Source: Acidobacteriota bacterium
GTDB lineage: Bacteria > Acidobacteriota > Aminicenantia > UBA2199
Direction: 5' to 3'
Length of the DNA stretch: 6,392 nt
Assembly: GCA_021817755.1 (NCBI GenBank)
Contig: JAKAGC010000240.1
Span: 1-6,392, forward strand
Of this stretch, positions 1-6,236 are shown piece by piece; the first letter of the stretch is position 1; every line of letters begins with the position of its first letter. The translations under genes were made by a program, and so were the position numbers. Below the pieces are notes generated by a model. It did not search any database. It saw nothing but the letters and a program-made list of their open reading frames with translations, and was not told where the DNA came from.

Positions 1-174
1 TTTAATAGACAATCCATCAACAATGGAGAAGAAATAAGATTACTGGAAGTTTTTTGTTTTGCAAAAATATGCAAATACTTGAAATGACTGAAGAAGATTA
101 ATAGTCCGTAGGATATAGGTCCGATTAAAATTCTGTTTTTATTATTTTTATAAGAAATTTTAAGATAATAAAGT
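1..174. other. Left flank, no supported gene
   Basis: This short AT-rich stretch lies downstream of the minus-strand TPR gene. The plus-strand frame from base 1 is open to a TGA at 85-87 and could be the last 28 codons of a gene cut by the window edge (it ends ...FAKICKYLK), but it matches nothing I recognise. A second frame is open only to base 37. No convincing terminator for the minus-strand gene is visible; the only candidate pairs two short A/T blocks around a long loop near 127-165. Confidence 0.3.
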
Positions 175-1617
175 CTAATGTTTCCTGGTGAAAAGAGAAA
201 AAGTGGGTTTTTTAAGTTGTTTTTCAATTTTGTTGATCATTTTGGCGGCAAGTGTGTGCTCCATATTGATCTCCAACGCTTTTCTGAACTCTCTTTCCGC
301 TTTTTTCACCAGGTTTTCCATCCAGTATAATTGACCGAGATAAAAAACCGGGTCTGCATTCCAGGGTTCCATTTTAGCAGCTTTTTGAAGGTTCTTTTCC
401 GCATATGGACGAAATTCTGGGATTTTGCTTTGAATAAGACCAAGCAATAAGTGATAAGATGCACGATTATCATCAAGCTGAACGGCTTCTTCAAGAAGTC
501 GCGCAGCCTCATGGTAACGGCTTTCTTCAAAAAGACTGTGCGCTTTAAGATAAAGATTTTTGGCTTTTTCAGGACCTGTCCTTTTGGATATTTCTCCTGT
601 TGGGGCAGGGGGAGGTTCAACCTTTTTCATTTCACCTGTATCATAGGCCTTTTTCTTATTTTCATCGGTAAGGGTATCCAGGGCCTCTGTGGCTCTCTCA
701 ATAATATATTCAACTTTCTCCATTGCTTCGGAATCAGGAGGGGCTTCGATATTTTCTTGATCGAATTTTTTAGTAAAGCTGAAATACCTGTCCCGGACTT
801 CGCTTACCGACGAGGTGTCTTTTAGCTCAAGTAATTGATAATGATCAAGGGTATTGGCTTTTAATTTTCCATGCAAATCTTCCAAACGTTCAAGATTTTC
901 ATGAATTTTACTTCCGATTTTAAACTCAGTGAAATCAAGGCAATTGAGGAGATATAACATGGCTATGCGATGCCAGAACTCATTTTCCTCCATATCCATG
1001 ATCGAAAATATATGAGATGTAGAAACAATATTACATTTTGAAAGCTTTAAATAAAATCGAATATCATCCGGTGAAAGTAAGGGACCGGAACTTTCTGGAA
1101 TTGGGAGCGTTACGGGTGCACGATATTCGAACCGTTGTTTGTAATATGAGAAATCAATAAGCTGACGACAGCCATCAATAATGATTTCTCGCAGATCGAT
1201 TTTATATTTGGGATTATCTGATATGTCGGGTTCACCGAGTTTAAAACTCCATTGACCGGTTGAAAGATAAAATGTCGATGTAGCAATGGTTTTTACCTGG
1301 TCTTGTAATGCCTGAAAAACACTCTGTTTATCCATAATTCCAAGCTTTACAAGTAGTTTTCCGAATTTCTCTTCGGATTTTTCTTTCATACGATGAAGCA
1401 TGACTAACTGTTCTTGTGTAATTTTTTCTGTTTTTAGGAGTATTTCTCCGAGGCGGTCTTCAACCCCCGAGGAAGTAGCATATTGAAGATCGCTCTTTTG
1501 AAAATAAAAATGTTTGCTAAATCCCGAATCCTTTACGATTAATTGTCCGCTTAGATTATCCTTGAGGATTTTCTTAAAAATAAGGGGTACAGGAAATTTC
1601 TCGACAAAATTAGTCAT
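175..1617 (-). CDS. DUF4388/J-like/TPR multidomain protein
   Basis: This is a 480-residue, apparently cytoplasmic protein with no signal peptide or membrane segment. Residues 1-130 look like a DUF4388 (PATAN-type) domain with an embedded helical stretch (about 56-108) resembling the N-terminal domain of type II secretion or pilus ATPases, containing GEILLKTEKITQEQL and GKLLVKLGIMDKQSV. Residues 258-328 look like a J domain, starting DHYQLLEL and ending in a helix with DENKKKAYD, but the HPD motif needed to stimulate DnaK is replaced by FDQ at 285-287. A Pro-rich linker (about 333-340) leads to TPR-like repeats at about 350-383, 386-417 and 420-452. A GAGGAAG ribosome site (complement of 1622-1628) supports this start. 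Related architectures in Myxococcota and Acidobacteriota are linked to scaffolding or regulation, but no partner is identifiable here. It is divergent from the peptide cluster and probably not part of it. Confidence 0.85.
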   Translation of the reverse strand: MTNFVEKFPVPLIFKKILKDNLSGQLIVKDSGFSKHFYFQKSDLQYATSSGVEDRLGEILLKTEKITQEQLVMLHRMKEKSEEKFGKLLVKLGIMDKQSVFQALQDQVKTIATSTFYLSTGQWSFKLGEPDISDNPKYKIDLREIIIDGCRQLIDFSYYKQRFEYRAPVTLPIPESSGPLLSPDDIRFYLKLSKCNIVSTSHIFSIMDMEENEFWHRIAMLYLLNCLDFTEFKIGSKIHENLERLEDLHGKLKANTLDHYQLLELKDTSSVSEVRDRYFSFTKKFDQENIEAPPDSEAMEKVEYIIERATEALDTLTDENKKKAYDTGEMKKVEPPPAPTGEISKRTGPEKAKNLYLKAHSLFEESRYHEAARLLEEAVQLDDNRASYHLLLGLIQSKIPEFRPYAEKNLQKAAKMEPWNADPVFYLGQLYWMENLVKKAEREFRKALEINMEHTLAAKMINKIEKQLKKPTFSLFTRKH

Positions 1618-1819
1618 ACGGCTTCCTCATCGCCTCTTTTCACCATAAATTGCTTCAGGCATTATTGTAAAAAAAAAGTAAATAAAATGCAATAAATATT
1701 TTGAATTTTTCTTTGTATATTTTGATTTATATGAATATTGATTCCATAAACAGGGTGTTTTATACTTTCGATCTTTTCTGATGGGGATAAATGAGATAAA
1801 AATTCAAGTTATAAATTTT

Positions 1820-1940
1820 ATGTGACTTTTTCGTTTTACACTGCATGTTTTGCCAATTTAAAATCCAATTGGAAACGATTCACGAAAGATCACTTCCCAA
1901 AATTAAGTTAAATAAACTATTTAAAAAAAATAAGTCACAT
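1820..1940. repeat. Separated inverted repeat ATGTGACTT / AAGTCACAT
   Basis: ATGTGACTT at 1820-1828 is exactly matched in inverted orientation by AAGTCACAT at 1932-1940, 103 bp away. Both contain the TGTGA/TCACA core of CRP/FNR-type half sites, and a third TCACA lies at 2023-2027. The arms are too far apart for one classical dimer site, so a pair of binding sites or chance are both possible. Confidence 0.3.
1847..1876. repeat. Imperfect palindrome, possible operator
   Basis: GTTT (1847-1850) and CCAATT (1853-1858) can pair with AATTGG and AAAC (1867-1876) across an 8-nt loop, with a 2-nt bulge on the left arm. The right arm lies in a perfect 8-bp palindrome, CCAATTGG (1865-1872). There is no T-tract placing it as a terminator. 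It sits about 270 bp upstream of the precursor gene. A protein-binding site is one reading; chance is another. Confidence 0.25.
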
Positions 1941-2127
1941 TTCATATAGTGTCTCGAAATTTTTTTTTATTATGTTATTGTATTTATGATTACGGTTGTC
2001 GAATTGAATTTGATAAAGTAAATCACAATTATGATATGGTAGTAGATAAAAAATGTAAAATTAATGCGAATTTGTAGTTATCAAATCGTAAGTGAGCTGT
2101 TTCAATACAAAAAAAATAAAATATATT

Positions 2128-2132
2128 GGAGG
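2128..2132 (+). promoter_or_regulatory. Strong ribosome binding site of the precursor
   Basis: A perfect GGAGG lies 6 nt before the ATG at 2139. It decides the start: an in-frame ATG at 2064 would add 25 residues rich in aromatic and basic residues, but it has no ribosome site and would put this GGAGG inside the coding region. Confidence 0.85.
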
Positions 2133-2138
2133 AAGAAA

Positions 2139-2300
2139 ATGCTTACAAAATTGACGAATGAAAACATGTCAAATGTTACGGGAGGAGTTACTCTCACCAC
2201 TTGCTATGATATTTGCAAATCGATTTGCAAAGTCATTTGTTCCATCGATGGGAGCTTGTTCAATAATCAATTTGAGCAAGAAGCGGGTGAAGGGGTATAA
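2139..2300 (+). CDS. RiPP precursor peptide, GG leader and CXXX-repeat core
   Basis: This encodes a 53-residue peptide. Residues 1-16 form a short leader ending in Gly-Gly (NENMSNVTGG), the type cleaved by C39-family peptidases and resembling the leaders of the GG-Bacteroidales radical SAM precursors. The predicted core (17-53) has four cysteines, C22, C26, C30 and C34, exactly four residues apart, each of the first three followed by XXI (CYDI, CKSI, CKVI, then CSID). A Cys-free tail rich in Gln, Glu and Gly follows. Even Cys spacing fits the CXXX-repeat and ranthipeptide-like substrates of radical SAM/SPASM maturases, which form thioethers from Cys sulphur to carbon atoms of other residues. 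The adjacent maturase genes strengthen the call. The modification, cleavage and activity are inferred. A metal-binding or disulphide-bonded peptide is the main alternative. Confidence 0.8.
   Translation: MLTKLTNENMSNVTGGVTLTTCYDICKSICKVICSIDGSLFNNQFEQEAGEGV
2211..2246 (+). repeat. 12-bp tandem repeat coding the Cys core
   Basis: Three consecutive 12-bp units each encode Ile-Cys plus two variable residues: ATTTGCAAATCG, ATTTGCAAAGTC and ATTTGTTCCATC. The first two share their first nine bases; the third has diverged after ATTTG. The codon-level identity suggests the Cys core grew by in-frame duplication. Confidence 0.65.
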
Positions 2301-2361
2301 TTTCGATATCCTGATTCACTGTATTATGATTTAATTCTTTTTTACATTCAACATTCACCGG

Positions 2362-2398
2362 AAGGTCTCCCGAGTAAATTCGGGAGGCCTTTCTTTTT
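2362..2398 (+). terminator. Intrinsic terminator between precursor and maturases
   Basis: AAGGTCTCCCGA (2362-2373) pairs with TCGGGAGGCCTT (2380-2391) as a 12-bp, GC-rich stem with one G-U wobble and a 6-nt loop, followed by a T-rich tract running to 2398 (TTCTTTTT). It begins 61 nt after the precursor stop and ends 40 nt before the radical SAM start. Terminators in this position commonly allow partial read-through, giving much more precursor than enzyme. I see no separate strong promoter between it and 2439, so the maturase genes probably depend on read-through. Confidence 0.85.
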
Positions 2399-2438
2399 AA
2401 CGGTAGCACCGTTCAAATTTTCAGGAGAAAAGCTTAAC

Positions 2439-3731
2439 ATGAATTGTATATCTTTAAACAATGGGAAACATTTTTACTGTGGGGATCATAATTTAATTGT
2501 TAATAAAGAGCTGATTGAACCATTATTCGAATTGGGGAAATGGAAAAAAAAGGAAATTAAAAAGGTAAATATAAGCGAAACGACATTAGCTGATAAAGTA
2601 AAATCACTAAACCACCTCTCCTTCGAAGTAACCCAGGATTGTCCTCTTAATTGCACTTACTGTGTTTATGGAGGTAGCTATGATTTTCACCGAACACCTT
2701 CGAGAAAAAAGATGGCACTATCGACAGGGATCAAAGGATTGGACTACTTAATGGGAGTAATAGGAGATAGAGAGAAAAACCGGTTGGTGGCTCTTTCTTT
2801 TTATGGGGGCGAACCGATGGCCAATTTTCAGTTGATCCGAGAAATTGTTCTTTATTCAAAGAAATATACAAAGGATTGGGAAATTAAGTATTTTATGACG
2901 ACAAATTTAACAATTCTTACAGATGAGATGATAGACTTCTTAATCGAGAATAAGTTTAAAATGACAATAAGCCTGGATGGTCCGAAAGAAATCCACGATA
3001 AGCAACGTGTATTTCATAATGGATTAGGGTCACACGATATTGTTATGAAAAACCTCGAACGAATCAAGAATGCAAATGAAATGTTTTACCTGGAAAAAAT
3101 TTCGTTTAATTGTGTGTTTTCGAGGGATAAGTCTCTGATAGATGTATATGAATTCTATGCAAAAAATGAGTTGGTGAGGGAAAACAATGTCCGGTTGAGT
3201 TCGGTAGATCCGCGCGACAGTCATTATTATGAAGATATTATTGTGGATAGCAAACGTCTTAAAGAAGAACACTCAAAGGTACTGGAACGAATTTGCCAAA
3301 AAACAGCCGCTTCAGATAAACTGCTTCCCATCGATCAATGTATGCTTTCCCGGTTTCATCTTGTGGAAGAATTACTATCTCTTCGGCATCTAACCAACCT
3401 GGCCGGTTCATGCTTATTTGATGGAAAACTCTACCTGGATGTGGATGGTAATTTCCACGTGTGCGAAAAAATCAATAACCGCTTTTCCTATGGAAATGTG
3501 AATGAAGGATTTGAGTTTAATAAAATGGGAAAAATGGTAAAAGATTTTACTGCAATAATTGATGAAAAATGTTCCGACTGTATTTTTAATCGATTATGCG
3601 CCCGCTGTTTTATATGCTTTGCAAAAGAAGGTGTTTTTAAATTTGATGAGGAGTTTTGTTTAGAAAGAAAAAAAACCATGAAAGCAAATCTAGAGAATTA
3701 TGTCATGTTAAAATCGAGAGGAGTATTTTAA
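2439..3731 (+). CDS. Radical SAM/SPASM peptide maturase
   Basis: This 430-residue enzyme is probably cytosolic and probably modifies the 2139 peptide. A variable N-terminal region (1-60) precedes the radical SAM core. C68, C72 and C75 (CPLNCTYC, a CX3CX2C motif) bind the 4Fe-4S cluster that cleaves S-adenosylmethionine. GGEP at 123-126 and SLDGP at 178-182 are typical core motifs. The C-terminal SPASM region for auxiliary clusters has C325 and C342 (in DVDGNFHVC), then C378, C381, C387 and C390 (CX2CX5CX2C), an extra C393 and C407. It resembles maturases of CXXX-repeat or GG-Bacteroidales systems; I cannot decide between these families by eye. AGGAGA at 2423-2428, 10 nt before the ATG, supports the start. 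All radical SAM cysteines are intact, so it should be catalytically competent. The bond it forms cannot be read from sequence. Confidence 0.93.
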   Translation: MNCISLNNGKHFYCGDHNLIVNKELIEPLFELGKWKKKEIKKVNISETTLADKVKSLNHLSFEVTQDCPLNCTYCVYGGSYDFHRTPSRKKMALSTGIKGLDYLMGVIGDREKNRLVALSFYGGEPMANFQLIREIVLYSKKYTKDWEIKYFMTTNLTILTDEMIDFLIENKFKMTISLDGPKEIHDKQRVFHNGLGSHDIVMKNLERIKNANEMFYLEKISFNCVFSRDKSLIDVYEFYAKNELVRENNVRLSSVDPRDSHYYEDIIVDSKRLKEEHSKVLERICQKTAASDKLLPIDQCMLSRFHLVEELLSLRHLTNLAGSCLFDGKLYLDVDGNFHVCEKINNRFSYGNVNEGFEFNKMGKMVKDFTAIIDEKCSDCIFNRLCARCFICFAKEGVFKFDEEFCLERKKTMKANLENYVMLKSRGVF

Positions 3732-3734
3732 ATT

Positions 3735-4532
3735 ATGGAAAAAGAGAAAAAAGTGATACAGTTTCACCAATTGGTACGGATAGAAAAAGGGCCGGTTAAT
3801 GCAACAATCACCGATTTTCTAAAGGGAGATGTTTACCGGGTTCCCTTAACTTTAATCGAGGCGTTTGAAAGAAGGGAATTTGAAGAAATTCCTGAATTCA
3901 TTTCAGCTTTGGAAGAAGAAAAATTAATTATCGCTTGCGATGAAGGGGTATGGGTTCCTGGCATTCGTTTTATAAAGAAAGAGGAAGGAGAAGATTTCCC
4001 AATCCGCCTGGAATTGGAACAAGGGGTGGATATGGAATTGATAGGAAAGAAGTTTCGGAATATGGATGTGGCATTTATCATTTATTACGGCGAGGAATTT
4101 TATGAGGAAATCCTGCCCGGAGTGAGCGTGGAAACGAAAAAACTACGCAGAGATGAATGTAGTGCTAAAGCGTGTGTGAATTCCTCTTCAAAATTCGATA
4201 AGATCGATGAAAGCCGCTATGGATTTTGTATGGAGTTCAATAGTTGCTGGGGATACCGCCTGGCAGTGACAAAAGAAAATGCCGTGAAACCGTGCATGCA
4301 TAGCTCTATTGTATTGGGTTACCTGGATAAAGAAACTCTTCCTGAAATTATGGCGAAAGCAGAAAGCTATTGGACACTAAATATGGATAAAATCGAAAAA
4401 TGTAAAATTTGCGAAATGCGTTATATATGTACGGATTGCCGAGTGGTAGCCTTAGAAAAAACAGGGGATCTTTTGGGCGCAAATCCACTATGTTTATATA
4501 ATCCCGCTACTGGAACCTGGCAGGAATCTTGA
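3735..4532 (+). CDS. SPASM-domain partner lacking the radical SAM motif
   Basis: This 265-residue protein starts 3 nt after the radical SAM stop, with GAGAGGAG at 3716-3723 as ribosome site, so the two are almost certainly cotranscribed. Residues 1-80 form a small mixed domain without the CX3CX2C motif. The C-terminal part is SPASM-like: C171 and C187, then C223, C226, C232 and C235 (CKICEMRYICTDC, CX2CX5CX2C), and C253. The segment around CEMRYICTDCR and LCLYNPATGTW closely recalls the SPASM proteins of grasp-with-spasm systems, but no ATP-grasp gene is present. C68, C142, C147 and C165 are additional. It cannot perform radical SAM chemistry itself unless a non-canonical motif is used. Likely roles are binding the precursor, holding auxiliary Fe-S clusters or forming a complex with the 2439 enzyme, as proposed for pseudo-rSAM partners. 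The function is inferred. Confidence 0.8.
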   Translation: MEKEKKVIQFHQLVRIEKGPVNATITDFLKGDVYRVPLTLIEAFERREFEEIPEFISALEEEKLIIACDEGVWVPGIRFIKKEEGEDFPIRLELEQGVDMELIGKKFRNMDVAFIIYYGEEFYEEILPGVSVETKKLRRDECSAKACVNSSSKFDKIDESRYGFCMEFNSCWGYRLAVTKENAVKPCMHSSIVLGYLDKETLPEIMAKAESYWTLNMDKIEKCKICEMRYICTDCRVVALEKTGDLLGANPLCLYNPATGTWQES

Positions 4533-4543
4533 TTAAATAACGG

Positions 4544-5989
4544 TTACTGAAGTTTATTTACGACAGTGTAAACCTGTGTGGGTTCAATAATGGAAAAGTA
4601 AACGACGGTTCTTTTTTTATCGGGTTTCTGGTTGAAAACTGCCTTTTCTCCACACATCTTTGATTCAAATATTATTAAGGGGTCTTTGTATTTATCATTA
4701 AAATAGAGGAGGAAAACATCCAGCTTTTGATTCTGCATTTCCAGTGGAAGTATAACTTCGATTTGAGACCCCAACGAACTTCCAGGGTTTTCAATACGTG
4801 TAAAAGGTGCTTTTTTTACTCTTCCTAGCATCCGGCTGGAACTCTGACCGAAAGCGGCGCTAACTGCATAGGCTTTTTTCATGGTTTCATTAAGTCCCAT
4901 ATACGGTTTATCTTTATCTTTATAATGAACAGAATTAATTTGAACTCCTGGGCGTTTGCATTTGATTTCGATTGCTAATTCCTTTGCTCTTGCTTCACCG
5001 GGATCAAAATAGATTTCATAATAAGCATCGGTTGAATGGATGAGATTGGAGGCGATGTCGTCGAGCATCGAAGGTTTTATCTCTTCGTAACGATTTAAAT
5101 CGACTTTCTTTAATATACTACCACCATCATATACATATTGATCGAGAATCTTTTCAAAATAACCGGTTCTGATTTGTGCAGTGTTGTATTTTCTTCCATC
5201 ATCTACTACGGTTTTATACTGGGTAGCGGCAACCACTCCTTCATTTATTAAATAGGTCACTTTGGGATTGGTAATGGTCCGAAGGGCTTGATTTAACTGT
5301 TTAAAAGAATCTTTATACAACTGGAAAGAAACGTCTTCCGAGTGCCTCATTCCATTTAGATAGATAAAAGGATCTCCTGCCCAGGGGAGAGAATAGGCGA
5401 TAAGGATTTCTTGTTCGGTTGGAGACCAGAGTTCCATACTTTGCCTGGTTTTTTTTATTTTATCGAGGTATTTCAAAAAAGCCGATCCTCCGGGTTCAGG
5501 TCCGGCAATGTATTCCAATCCTGAAAATGTAATTTGCAATAAAATGAACATATCTTTAGGAGAACATTCTTCTATTATTTTTTTAGCGATTTTTTTTGAT
5601 TTATCCAGTCCAGTCATACTATTGAAAAACGCATCGATAATAATAAACTTAATACGTTTCATTTCAAATGGAGATGAATCAGTTAGTGAGGTACTTTGTT
5701 TATCTGTGGAGGAAATGGGTTTGGATTTAAAGGGTGAATCGAATAGGTAAAGAATCTCTTGCTGTTTTCCATTAATAAAAAGTTCCAATTCATCTTGCTT
5801 TAAGTCGAAAACCGGTTGACCTTTGGAATCAGAAGCGACAAAAGGAACTTGAAGTGCACGAACGGAAACATCATAAGAAAGATCTTTTTCTTCCTGGGAA
5901 TAAACAGGTATTGAGGTTTCAAAGAATAAATATAGGAAAAAAACGATGCATAGAGAAATCACAGATTTTTGAAATAATTTTTTTAGCAT
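4544..5989 (-). CDS. VWFA-related (acidobacterial type) exported protein
   Basis: This encodes 481 residues. An N-terminal basic stretch and hydrophobic segment (about 11-23) look like a Sec signal peptide, with a plausible cut after YSQ near 30-32. Residues 40-83 (DVSVRALQVPFVASDSKG onward, then the FDLKQDELELFINGKQQEIL region) and the AYYEIYFDP segment (322-329) leading into a VQINSVHYK-like end match the pattern of the VWFA-related acidobacterial family. The expected MIDAS motif DXSXS after a hydrophobic strand reads DAFFN (119-123), so the metal site looks lost or altered. An AGGAGG ribosome site (complement of 5997-6002, 7 nt from the ATG) supports the start. Members are thought to sit on the outside of the inner membrane or in the periplasm and bind proteins; no substrate can be named. 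It converges on the RiPP operon and has its own promoter candidate, so a functional link to it is not indicated. Confidence 0.75.
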   Translation of the reverse strand: MLKKLFQKSVISLCIVFFLYLFFETSIPVYSQEEKDLSYDVSVRALQVPFVASDSKGQPVFDLKQDELELFINGKQQEILYLFDSPFKSKPISSTDKQSTSLTDSSPFEMKRIKFIIIDAFFNSMTGLDKSKKIAKKIIEECSPKDMFILLQITFSGLEYIAGPEPGGSAFLKYLDKIKKTRQSMELWSPTEQEILIAYSLPWAGDPFIYLNGMRHSEDVSFQLYKDSFKQLNQALRTITNPKVTYLINEGVVAATQYKTVVDDGRKYNTAQIRTGYFEKILDQYVYDGGSILKKVDLNRYEEIKPSMLDDIASNLIHSTDAYYEIYFDPGEARAKELAIEIKCKRPGVQINSVHYKDKDKPYMGLNETMKKAYAVSAAFGQSSSRMLGRVKKAPFTRIENPGSSLGSQIEVILPLEMQNQKLDVFLLYFNDKYKDPLIIFESKMCGEKAVFNQKPDKKRTVVYFSIIEPTQVYTVVNKLQ

Positions 5990-6014
5990 TTTTATGCCTC
6001 CTTTTTAATATTAT

Positions 6015-6043
6015 ATAATAGCGTAAAAATAGAAATATTTCAA
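6015..6043 (-). promoter_or_regulatory. Promoter candidate for the VWFA-like gene
   Basis: On the minus strand, TTGAAA (complement of 6038-6043) and TATTAT (complement of 6015-6020) are separated by 17 bp, each with five of six sigma70 consensus bases. The start of transcription would fall close to the AGGAGG ribosome site, giving a very short leader. AT-rich sequence raises the chance-match risk. Confidence 0.45.
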
Positions 6044-6100
6044 ACGTTACTACAAATTCTGTAATTCTCTTCTTGGGGAGGTACAATTAAAAATTTTATG

Positions 6101-6129
6101 TTGACATTTTAAGAATAAGGAGTCAAAAT
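6101..6129 (+). promoter_or_regulatory. Promoter candidate for the right-edge gene
   Basis: A perfect -35 box TTGACA (6101-6106) is followed after 17 bp by CAAAAT (6124-6129), four of six -10 consensus bases. It points toward the 6237 gene, leaving a leader of about 100 nt. It lies back to back with the minus-strand candidate at 6015-6043. Confidence 0.4.
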
Positions 6130-6166
6130 ATATTAATATATTTAATTTGTTGAGTGATATATTAAT
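6128..6166. repeat. Direct repeat of ATATATTAAT
   Basis: ATATATTAAT occurs at 6128-6137 and again at 6157-6166, 29 bp from start to start, just downstream of the plus-strand promoter candidate. The near-three-turn spacing could suit a regulator, but such AT-only repeats also arise by chance. Confidence 0.3.
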
Positions 6167-6236
6167 GTTTTCGAATATCTTAATGAAAATAATAATCACT
6201 TATTTTCTTTTTTGAGAATAATTTTAGGAGTAAATG

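Larger units (their letters stand above)
1618..2138. promoter_or_regulatory. Divergent AT-rich intergenic region
   Basis: This roughly 520-bp stretch separates the minus-strand TPR gene from the peptide precursor and must hold the control regions for both. I see no convincing coding sequence. It has long A and T runs (nine T at 1960-1968). No promoter stands out for the precursor: the best pair I found, TTGAAT at 2004-2009 and AATTAT at 2027-2032 with 17-bp spacing, matches four of six bases in each box and is weak in such AT-rich DNA. The length of the region and its inverted repeats leave room for a regulator site. Confidence 0.5.

Noticed and set aside
1..87. C-terminal end of a plus-strand gene entering the window
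   Set aside because: The frame is open but only 28 codons are visible, no family is recognisable, and another frame is also open for part of it.
127..165. Terminator for the minus-strand TPR gene
   Set aside because: Only short A/T blocks pair around a long loop with an unpaired base; this is too weak to call.
306..620. A second minus-strand open frame inside the TPR gene
   Set aside because: It overlaps in another frame a gene with recognisable TPR repeats and has no domain of its own.
451..825. A 124-codon open frame on the plus strand
   Set aside because: It lies wholly inside the minus-strand TPR gene, has an implausible composition and no ribosome site.
2064..2138. Longer precursor starting at an upstream in-frame ATG
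   Set aside because: There is no ribosome site before 2064, the added 25 residues look like untranslated AT-rich sequence, and a perfect GGAGG sits just before the ATG at 2139.
3030..4081. Minus-strand open frames at 3030-3272, 3488-3679 and 3833-4081
   Set aside because: They are antisense shadows of the two maturation genes, whose cysteine motifs are clear on the plus strand.
5508..5750. An 80-codon plus-strand open frame
   Set aside because: It is antisense to the VWFA-like gene and encodes nothing recognisable.
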